A stretch of DNA of 64,000 nt from Saprospirales bacterium (GTDB lineage Bacteria > Bacteroidota > Bacteroidia > Chitinophagales > Saprospiraceae), in assembly GCA_016703765.1 (NCBI GenBank), contig JADJBL010000030.1:16754-80753 (forward strand), read 5' to 3'. The translations under genes were made by a program, and so were the position numbers. Of the stretch, positions 43,615 through 50,197 are shown in pieces. The notes below the pieces were generated by a model. The model worked only from the letters and a program-made list of their open reading frames with translations. It made no database searches and was not told the origin of the DNA. The first letter of the stretch is position 1. Every line of letters begins with the position of its first letter.

Positions 43615-45212
43615 TTAGGCTTCCTGGAATTGTACTGCTTTGCGCCGGCGGCGGCGGACAAAGATGACCAGCAAATAGACCACGAGAAGAGTGAGCAAAA
43701 CGATCAGGGCGAAAGCGGCGATCCGTTGAAAATCCAGCGGGCTTTTGGACAGGATATCCCCTTCCGCCGAAACCCGGATACTGGCAGCATCCTGGATCCA
43801 TACTTTCAGGTGGGGAAGGTCCAGCGATTTGATGTCCGCTTCCGAAATGACAAAGGAATCCGTCTGAACGGAGGGGTAGGTCTTGACCGTTTTGTTTTGC
43901 CCGATATCCACCAGTTCGATCTGGTATGGCGGGGTTCCGCCCTCGAAATGAACGGTGTATTTTTTGTCGTCCTGCTTGAGAATTCCCTTCAACTGGGTGC
44001 TGAACGCGATGGAATCCCTTCTGCCGTATCCGTCTTGAAAATATAACTTGTAATCGCCCAGTTCCCGGGCGGATACCGCTACGGTCCCGTCGAGGAGGAG
44101 GTTGGAAGCGTCGATCCCCAGGCCGGGAAGGGTCGAAACGTCCTTCCAGCGCAGGCTTTTCACAAATTTGACGCTGTCGATCCGGTAGATCCGGCGATCC
44201 CCTTGCTTTTCGACGAGGCTAAAGGACCAAGGGTAGTATTTGGAAAGCGAGTCCAGGGCCCTGGCTCGGTAGGCGCTCTTGGGATTCTGGTAATAAAAGT
44301 CGAGGAAATTCTTGTAGTCGGCGCTTTTTTCAATAGACTTCCATTGGTTCCTGTCGGGCGATTCCTCTTCCGGGTCGCCGGAAGCAGCGAGCTCTTTAAG
44401 CCGGTTGGTCACGGCGCCGACCCTGGAGTCTTTTGAATCGCAGGCTAAAAAGGCTTCGCATGCCACGGCCGACTTTCCGTCAAAGCACTGTTTGTAGAGC
44501 CCTTCCTTATGGGTTCTTAAGGCCTGTACCGCCTCAAAAGAACAAGCGGAGTTGGTGCGGATCATTTCCGTCAGACGCTCGCAATTGTCCCTGTTATTCG
44601 CGATTACATCCGCGCATACCACAGGCGGCGCTTTGACTTCTTCCACCACAGCCTCCTCTTTGGTGGCAATGCCTTTGATCTCTCCTGTAAAGGTGATGGA
44701 GTTGGGGCGTCCTCGCAGGTAAACAGCAGGGGATCGAGGTCTTTATGCAAGATGTAGTAGTTGACCTTGATCTCGAATTCTCCGTTTTTGAGGGCGTGGT
44801 ACTGAATTTTCTGCTCCGCGGAGAATTCATTGTCTTTTCCTTTCAGGCTGTAAGGCCCGGAAAGGCTCAGGTTATCAGAAGATCTGAGGCATTTTTTCCG
44901 AAGGATCAGCTGGTAATCGTCGCTTTGAGGAAAGTTGATCGTGATATCGACCAGGCCCTTTTCCGAGCCTCCGAAATCAAACACATTGCCCTTTGATTTC
45001 TGGAAGGTTTGGCCATTGTTGCCGTTTATATCGGTAACTGCCAGAAAAATGGGAAAGTCTTTATCCTGATTGGTTTCCTTTTTTCCTTTCTTATTGAGAT
45101 AATCATACCGGGTGATGTTGATCTGGCCGGTCAGGGGCAGGCAAAGTCCCAAAAGGAGCGCCCATAGCAGGGCCTTGCGAAAATGAACCGGACGTTGTAT
45201 AATACCGGACAT
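43615..45212 (-). CDS. Exported single-pass membrane protein of the ubiquitin-like operon (frame break near 44706)
   Basis: Two overlapping frames join into one protein of about 532 residues if a base is missing in the G-run at 44704-44707: the first reads to LLFTCEDAP, the second continues NSITFTGEIKGIATKEEAVV. A signal peptide (ALLWALLLGLCLPLTGQ) opens it. The exported part has a beta domain, a Cys-rich helical segment (CADVIANNRDNCERL ... SACSFEAVQAL ... KQCFDGKSAVACEAFLAC) and another beta region. One membrane helix (FALIVLLTLLVVYLLVIFV) and a short Arg/Lys tail end it. No family recognised. The layout parallels the JAMM and vWA/RING-like proteins, so the three may form a complex through their exported parts. 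Confidence 0.72.
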
Positions 45213-45237
45213 AGGTTAGTTTTTTTACCGTTTCCTG

Positions 45238-45999
45238 TTATTCGTCTTCTTTCTTCTTGAACGAAATACCCGGAGGAGGCTGGTTTGGATTCGGATTTTG
45301 CCGCTGGCTCTTGATGACGATACCTATGGATCCCGCTTTTTTGGATTCGTCCGCAGGCTCGGGGGAAGGCGTATTTTCCTTTCCTTTTGCCGCCGCCTCT
45401 TCCTGTTCGATTTCCTGGGCCGTCATCAATAAATTCGTTTCATCTACGTAAATCCCCTTATTCTGGTTCACAATTCCCTTGGGTTCGGCGAATTCGGTGA
45501 CCCACTTGCCCACCCGGGCGTCTTCCGGGAAAGGAGGGGTATGTTCGGCATGGTAATTTTTGTACTGGAGGATCTCTCCGATGCGCAGCACCAGTTGGAA
45601 CAGGTCATAGCTGCGCCCGAAATTGGTGGTGTTGCCGCAGATTTTTCCCTTGAATTTACCGTCGGCTTTGACGTTGGGGTGCCAGACATCGGTGATAAAG
45701 TAAATCTTGCAGGGCTGAAGCGGATAGGTAGGCGGGATGCTGATCTCGCAGATGTGGTGGTTGCCGTAAATCGGGTTCTCGTTTTCGTCGATCCCGACGA
45801 TGCTCCTGATATGGTAATGCACGTGATATACAACCGGGATTTGAAGGATCGTCGCCGTTTCCTTCACCTCCCAGGTGATGACTTTGCTTTTCAGCTCGGA
45901 GAGCGATTCGTGCTCCTTGGCCCAGCGAAGGAGCTCGCGCCGCTGCTGAAACAGGCGGTGATTCCGGTCGTAGTGAATTATTTTTGTATTGGGGTCCAT
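45238..45999 (-). CDS. E2-like (UBC fold) conjugating enzyme
   Basis: A 253-residue cytosolic protein with an E2 core in residues about 10-175. The features are PPTYPLQPCKIYFITDVWHP, the HPN triad (107-109), a Cys in GKICGN (Cys121) at the place of the catalytic Cys of eukaryotic E2s, and helix DLFQLVLRIGEILQY followed by HTPPFPEDARVGKWVTEF, like the PxNxxA-type end of UBC domains. It would carry the activated Ubl as a thioester. A Glu/Pro-rich tail of about 65 residues follows. It is 22 bp after the Ubl gene and 25 bp before the next gene. Confidence 0.9.
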   Translation of the reverse strand: MDPNTKIIHYDRNHRLFQQRRELLRWAKEHESLSELKSKVITWEVKETATILQIPVVYHVHYHIRSIVGIDENENPIYGNHHICEISIPPTYPLQPCKIYFITDVWHPNVKADGKFKGKICGNTTNFGRSYDLFQLVLRIGEILQYKNYHAEHTPPFPEDARVGKWVTEFAEPKGIVNQNKGIYVDETNLLMTAQEIEQEEAAAKGKENTPSPEPADESKKAGSIGIVIKSQRQNPNPNQPPPGISFKKKEDE

Positions 46000-46021
46000 T
46001 TTATTTGCGAATTAATGTGAA

Positions 46022-46294
46022 TCAACCGGCCACCAGTTTGGGAACGAAATAGATGGTCTCCCCCTCCTTGATGTCGAGCGCTTGCAAGGTTTTATCCTCC
46101 TTGATCTCCTGGTTGCTCCGTTTCGAGACCAGTTTATACACGTAGGGATTGCCGTCGGGGTCGTTCCGGGGGGCGATTTTCTGGGAAAGCAGTTCCTCGA
46201 TGATCTCTTTTCCTGTCGCAAAAACAGGGAGTTCCACATCCAACTCGTCACCGGCCGGCATGACCCGAATTACGATATTTACCACATCAGACAT
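46022..46294 (-). CDS. Ubiquitin-like modifier protein (YukD-like beta-grasp)
   Basis: A 90-residue protein with the beta-grasp order: strand NIVIRVMP, strand ELDVELPVF, helix GKEIIEELLSQ, strand YVYKLVSK, turn, LQALDIKEGETIYFVPKL. It ends in Val-Ala-Gly, so the C-terminal Gly is already exposed and no maturation cut is required. It lies between E1 and E2 genes, the strongest evidence for a modifier role. YukD/EsaB-like folds of type VII secretion are similar in sequence, but no such secretion genes are here. Confidence 0.85.
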   Translation of the reverse strand: MSDVVNIVIRVMPAGDELDVELPVFATGKEIIEELLSQKIAPRNDPDGNPYVYKLVSKRSNQEIKEDKTLQALDIKEGETIYFVPKLVAG

Positions 46295-46334
46295 AAGTAA
46301 TATTTTTTGTGTTAGAAGAATAGGATTTGTATAT

Positions 46335-46367
46335 CCCCGCCTGCGGCGGGGGAACTCCTTTGAAAGG
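46335..46367. repeat. Two triloop palindromes between E1 and Ubl genes
   Basis: CCCCGCC-TGC-GGCGGGG (46335-46351) and CCTT-TGA-AAGG (46357-46367) have 3-nt loops like those at 23414-23673. They sit in the 77-bp gap after the E1 stop. They could lower read-through into the Ubl gene or stabilise one message end; no T-run follows on the minus strand, so a full terminator is unlikely. Confidence 0.6.
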
Positions 46368-46371
46368 CTTT

Positions 46372-47592
46372 TTAACTAAAAACAAGATGAGGCAAATCGC
46401 CTGTGAGTTCCACAAATTCGAAGCCTTCATCTGTTTCAATCGTGAGAATATGGAGCTCGGAAATGCCCAGCTCCTTAAGGGTCATATCCTGGGCGGGAAA
46501 TTTCCCGTCGAGGTATCGGACGCTGTCGGTAATGATGAGATCTTCGCCCGGCGCCGTTTGGTAGGGCTTCGCCCTGGTTTCGGAGAAATGCGGCTGCGGG
46601 ATGATCAGCTCTTTTTCCACCTGGCTTTCCTTGCCCACTACGCTTAAAATGACCTCGTAGTCGAGGTAAACCTTCGGGTGCTGGCCCGGAAAACGCTTTT
46701 CCAGCCAAAGCAACAGTTCGCTGACCGTCTTTTTGCAGGTCAGATCGGGCGCCTCGATCACCTCGTCGATGAGGCTGTGGCTGAGGCAGTCCTCTTTCAG
46801 GTGCGCGGACTCGTAGAGGATAAAATCGTTATTCATTCCCTCGAATTCAAAGCGCTTGCCCAGCATGGTCTGTTTTTCATTCTTGAAAATGACCTTCAGG
46901 GCTTCCTGCGCCTGCAGGGCGCCGATCACGGAGGCGGAAATGGGGGTGGTGGGAATCCGGCCGACGTTGGAGTTGCGCATGGCCACGTCCGGACAGCTGA
47001 GGCGCTGGCGGATAAACTGGTTCTCGATGTCGGAAAGCTGGCACTCATAGCAGGACACATCCCGCCTGTAGACGGCCATCTGCCCGTGCATATTCTCCAG
47101 GGCCCCGTCTATCCAGGTCTTGCTGAGCTTGAAGCAGTGGCGGTTGAGGTAAAGCCGGGCCACCCGGTTGTCCAGGCAGCCTATGATCACATCCATGCGC
47201 CGGAAAATGCCGAGGCCCACATCCAGCAAAATATCCCCGTTGATCGACATGACCTTGACGTGCGGGTTCATCTCGCGGATGCGCTGCGCTGCAATAAAGG
47301 ACTTGGGTTGTTTGAGCTGGACGTCGTCCTCCCGGAACAGCACGGACCGGGACAGGTTGGAATATTCGATGTGGTCGAAATCGACGATGAGGATCTTTCC
47401 CACATTGAGCAGGGCGAGGTTTTTGAGCACCTCGTTCCCCAAAGCCCCGGCGCCTACAACCATCACGGTTGCCTTGCCCACGCTTTCGGTATCCCACCAG
47501 GAAATCCGCCGATAGACCTCGTTCCAGTCGCGCTCGCCCTGGAAACGTTCTCTCCAATCGAGTTTGCCCTTTCCCGACGAGGAGTTCTCCAT
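46372..47592 (-). CDS. E1-like (ThiF/UBA fold) activating enzyme with UFD-like tail
   Basis: A 406-residue cytosolic protein. The adenylation domain shows VMVVGAGALGNEVLKNLALL (nucleotide loop at 47-52), IVDFDHIEYSNLSRSVLF (Asp71, Asp73, Arg82), Lys94/97, and CLDNRVARLYLNRHCFKL, all closely like eukaryotic UBA3/UBA-type enzymes. CYEC (181-184) gives half of the zinc site. Cys200 in RLSCPDVAM, ahead of TTPISASVIGALQAQEALK, is the candidate catalytic Cys. Residues about 285-400 (TVSELLLWLEKRF ... DMTLKELGISELHILTIETD) resemble a ubiquitin-fold domain that in E1 enzymes recruits E2. It would adenylate the Ubl C-terminus and pass it to the E2. It is first in the operon. Confidence 0.92.
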   Translation of the reverse strand: MENSSSGKGKLDWRERFQGERDWNEVYRRISWWDTESVGKATVMVVGAGALGNEVLKNLALLNVGKILIVDFDHIEYSNLSRSVLFREDDVQLKQPKSFIAAQRIREMNPHVKVMSINGDILLDVGLGIFRRMDVIIGCLDNRVARLYLNRHCFKLSKTWIDGALENMHGQMAVYRRDVSCYECQLSDIENQFIRQRLSCPDVAMRNSNVGRIPTTPISASVIGALQAQEALKVIFKNEKQTMLGKRFEFEGMNNDFILYESAHLKEDCLSHSLIDEVIEAPDLTCKKTVSELLLWLEKRFPGQHPKVYLDYEVILSVVGKESQVEKELIIPQPHFSETRAKPYQTAPGEDLIITDSVRYLDGKFPAQDMTLKELGISELHILTIETDEGFEFVELTGDLPHLVFS

Positions 47593-47728
47593 AATGTTTA
47601 GTTTTTTGGTTGCATTTTAGCCGGTCCGCCAAAGCCGACAGGACTATCTGCATTTTTCCCTACCAAGGTAAGAAAAAATTGAAAGTTCGAAAGACTTCTA
47701 ACAATAATTTGGCAAGCTCAAGACAATC

Positions 47729-48196
47729 TTACGCTTCGCGGTTCTCCCCCCAGCGGGTCGCGATCTGCTCGCAGGCCTCCTCAAGCATTCGGAAAACTCC
47801 TTCAAAGCCATCGTCGTCGTAATATGGGTCGGGCACGCTCCGGGCTTCGCCGGGATGCACCAGATCGAGGATCAGGTGGATTTTTTGCTCTTGTTCCGCA
47901 CCCGCGGCAAGCAAGCGGATGTCCCGGAAGTTTTGCGTATCCATCGCAAAGATCAGATCGAACTCCTCCAGGTCTTTCGGCCTGATCTGCCGCGCGCGCT
48001 GGCTCCGGATATCGATCCCCTTTCTCTGCGCGATAGCCACCGAACGCGGATCGGGCCCCTCTCCGGTATGCCAATAGCCCGTTCCCGCCGAATCGACCTC
48101 CCAACCGAGGTTCCGGCGCCTGACCTTTTCCTTCATGATCCCTTCCGCCAATGGGGAACGGCAAATGTTGCCCAGGCAGACCATCAGTATTTTCAT
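47729..48196 (-). CDS. Low-molecular-weight protein tyrosine phosphatase
   Basis: A 155-residue cytosolic phosphatase. The catalytic loop CLGNICRS (Cys7 to Arg13, CX5R) is at the N-terminus, AGTGYW follows near 38, and the general acid Asp is in VPDPYYDDD (Asp123). Length is normal. Usual roles are removal of phosphate from tyrosine kinases or arginine. It sits alone between the ubiquitin-like operon (136 bp away) and a repeat hairpin. Confidence 0.95.
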   Translation of the reverse strand: MKILMVCLGNICRSPLAEGIMKEKVRRRNLGWEVDSAGTGYWHTGEGPDPRSVAIAQRKGIDIRSQRARQIRPKDLEEFDLIFAMDTQNFRDIRLLAAGAEQEQKIHLILDLVHPGEARSVPDPYYDDDGFEGVFRMLEEACEQIATRWGENREA

Positions 48197-48218
48197 TGGA
48201 ACACTCCGTGTTTTAATA

Positions 48219-48294
48219 GTTTAGAGGGTTTAGAGAGTTTAGAAGGTTTAGACGGGAAAAACTAAACCCTCTAAACCCGCTAAACCTTCTAAAC
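48219..48294. repeat. 9-nt inverted tandem-repeat hairpin
   Basis: GTTTAGAGG-type nonamers (48219-48251) and complementary CTAAACCCT/CTAAACCTT units (48262-48294) form a stem of about 33 bp with a 10-nt loop. On the minus strand it follows the LytTR gene stop by one base and could terminate the kinase-regulator transcript before the phosphatase gene. Confidence 0.78.
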
Positions 48295-48295
48295 T

Positions 48296-48982
48296 TTAAA
48301 CAAACAGCTGCTTCATAACTCCTTCCCTATAACTCGCTCCGACGGGTATTTGCTCCTTCCCGATCCGGATTGTTTGGCCATCGAGGGAGCTGACCCGCGA
48401 TTTGGCGACGATAAAGGACTTGTGAACCCGCAGAAACAATGCGCCGGGCAGGGTTTCTTCCAGACTTTTCAAGGAACCCAGGGATAGTATCCGGCCTTCG
48501 GGGGTATGGTATGCGACATATTCCCTCATACTTTGAATAAACAGGATATCCCCGAAAGGGACCCTGTGAATCTTGTGTTCGGATTTGACGAGGAGGAAAT
48601 CTCTATCCCCGGAGTTTTTTGATCGAAGGCGCTCGGCGGCCTTGTCTACCGCCTGGAGAAAGCGTTCGAAGGAAAAGGGCTTGAGCAGGTAATCGACGAC
48701 ATCCAGGTCGTAGCCGTCCAGTGCGTATTCGGAGTAGGCGGTGGTAAAAATGACCCGGGGTCTGCGGGCCAGCGAGCGGAGGAACTCGATCCCCGTCATC
48801 TCCGGCATCTGAATGTCGAGGAAGATCAAATCGACGGGCTGCTCGTGGAGCAGGTGCAGGGCCTCCACCGGGTCTTTGCAGGAACCGGCCAGGTCCAGAT
48901 AGGGCAAACGACCGATATAAGCCTCCAGAAGCGAGCGCGCCAGTTCTTCATCGTCGACGATCAGGCATCGGATCGAGCTCAT
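48296..48982 (-). CDS. LytTR-family response regulator
   Basis: A 228-residue regulator. The receiver domain has Asp10-Asp11, the phospho-acceptor Asp56 in LIFLDIQMPEMTG, FTTAYSEYALDGYD and Lys in LLKPFSFERF. The C-terminal LytTR DNA-binding domain (about 130-228) shows DFLLVKSEHKIHRVPFGDIL, FIQSMREYVAYHT and LFLRVHKSFIV. It overlaps the kinase gene by four bases (ATGA), so the two are translationally coupled. Confidence 0.95.
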   Translation of the reverse strand: MSSIRCLIVDDEELARSLLEAYIGRLPYLDLAGSCKDPVEALHLLHEQPVDLIFLDIQMPEMTGIEFLRSLARRPRVIFTTAYSEYALDGYDLDVVDYLLKPFSFERFLQAVDKAAERLRSKNSGDRDFLLVKSEHKIHRVPFGDILFIQSMREYVAYHTPEGRILSLGSLKSLEETLPGALFLRVHKSFIVAKSRVSSLDGQTIRIGKEQIPVGASYREGVMKQLFV

Positions 48983-50028
48983 GACAATTGTATTTTCAAA
49001 ACCACCGAAAACCGGTCTTCCGCCACCTCCAGCGACAGCTCGTGCCGGTCGGGGTAGATGAGTTCCAGCTGCCTTTTGACATTTTCCAGTCCGATGCCGC
49101 CGGTTTGGTCTTTGGTAAAACCCTTGCCGGGCAAGCTGTTTTCCACTTCGAAGCGGATATCCTCCTGGCCCGTCACCAGCCGGATGCGGATCCAGCCTTT
49201 TTGGAGGTTCTCCACGTGGCTGTGCTTGAAGGCGTTTTCGATAAAAGGAATAAAAACCATGGGCGCCACAGGCATTTCGGGGCGGGAATCGTCGAGCTCA
49301 ACCGACACATTCATCCCCTTGCTGTCCTTCAACATCTTGAGGCTGATATAGTTCCGGATATAGTCGATCTCCTTTCGGAGCGGCACGCGGTCGGCCATGC
49401 AGTCGTACAGCATATAACGGAGGATCTCCGAAAGCCGCAGCAGGTGCTCGGGGGCGGACTCGGCGCGAAGAACGGTGAGGGTGTAAATGTTATTGAGGGT
49501 ATTGAACAGGAAATGGGGATTGATCTGCGATTTGAGGAATTTTAGTTCCGTCTCGAACTTTTCTTTTTGCAACTGGATCATCTCCTTTTCTTTCCGGTTG
49601 GCGTAGGCGCCGATCACGATCAGGGAGCTGCCGATAAAGGAGGTGATAAACGGCACCGAACGGCCTATCCATCTCAGCCCGTCGTAGGCCTTATTGGGGT
49701 GATCCCCTTTCGACCGGGGCTTGTCGCTGATTTGAAGCCAGTCCTGCCAGGGCGCATGATCCCAGTACACCAAAGCTACCACGGCTACTACCAGCCCCAG
49801 TCCTGCCACCACATACCATCCAATTTTTTTCCGGAAATACAGCTTTGGAACCAGCCATTCCAGGTTGGCAAAAACCAGCAGACTCAATCCCACCGCCAAT
49901 ACCAGGCCCCTCGACAAAAACCGCTGCCAGTTCTCCCACCCGTTCGAAATCAGGAAGGGAATGACCATCCACAATAGTCCCCAAAACAGGACCTGCAACC
50001 ATGTGCTCCGTTTGCCGGTTATAACCAT
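48979..50028 (-). CDS. LytS/YehU-type sensor histidine kinase
   Basis: A 349-residue membrane kinase with four hydrophobic segments in residues 10-142, a short helical linker, and the His_kinase domain with phospho-acceptor His172 in SQINPHFLFNTLNNIYTL. The ATPase part shows PMVFIPFIENAFKHS and GGIGLENVKRQLELIY. No large extracytoplasmic sensor domain is present, so sensing is probably within the membrane. It is divergent from the TonB-dependent receptor gene, a likely target of its regulator. Confidence 0.94.
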   Translation of the reverse strand: MVITGKRSTWLQVLFWGLLWMVIPFLISNGWENWQRFLSRGLVLAVGLSLLVFANLEWLVPKLYFRKKIGWYVVAGLGLVVAVVALVYWDHAPWQDWLQISDKPRSKGDHPNKAYDGLRWIGRSVPFITSFIGSSLIVIGAYANRKEKEMIQLQKEKFETELKFLKSQINPHFLFNTLNNIYTLTVLRAESAPEHLLRLSEILRYMLYDCMADRVPLRKEIDYIRNYISLKMLKDSKGMNVSVELDDSRPEMPVAPMVFIPFIENAFKHSHVENLQKGWIRIRLVTGQEDIRFEVENSLPGKGFTKDQTGGIGLENVKRQLELIYPDRHELSLEVAEDRFSVVLKIQLS

Positions 50029-50197
50029 GCCGCAAAGCTGGGGAAAAGAGCACTAAGGGGCAAGTTTTTTCAATGAAAGAGGCGGGTTCCTCAATGAAAC
50101 CAAAACCTATTCATAGACAAAACCCCCTTGTTTATTGAATATATTTTCCCTATTCCGGGCAAAACCGCACCTTTGCGCCGTCAAATAAAAAATCCTC

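Noticed and set aside
46022..46294. Type VII secretion YukD/EsaB component
   Set aside because: The fold could match, but no ESX ATPase or WXG100 genes are present, while E1 and E2 genes flank it directly.
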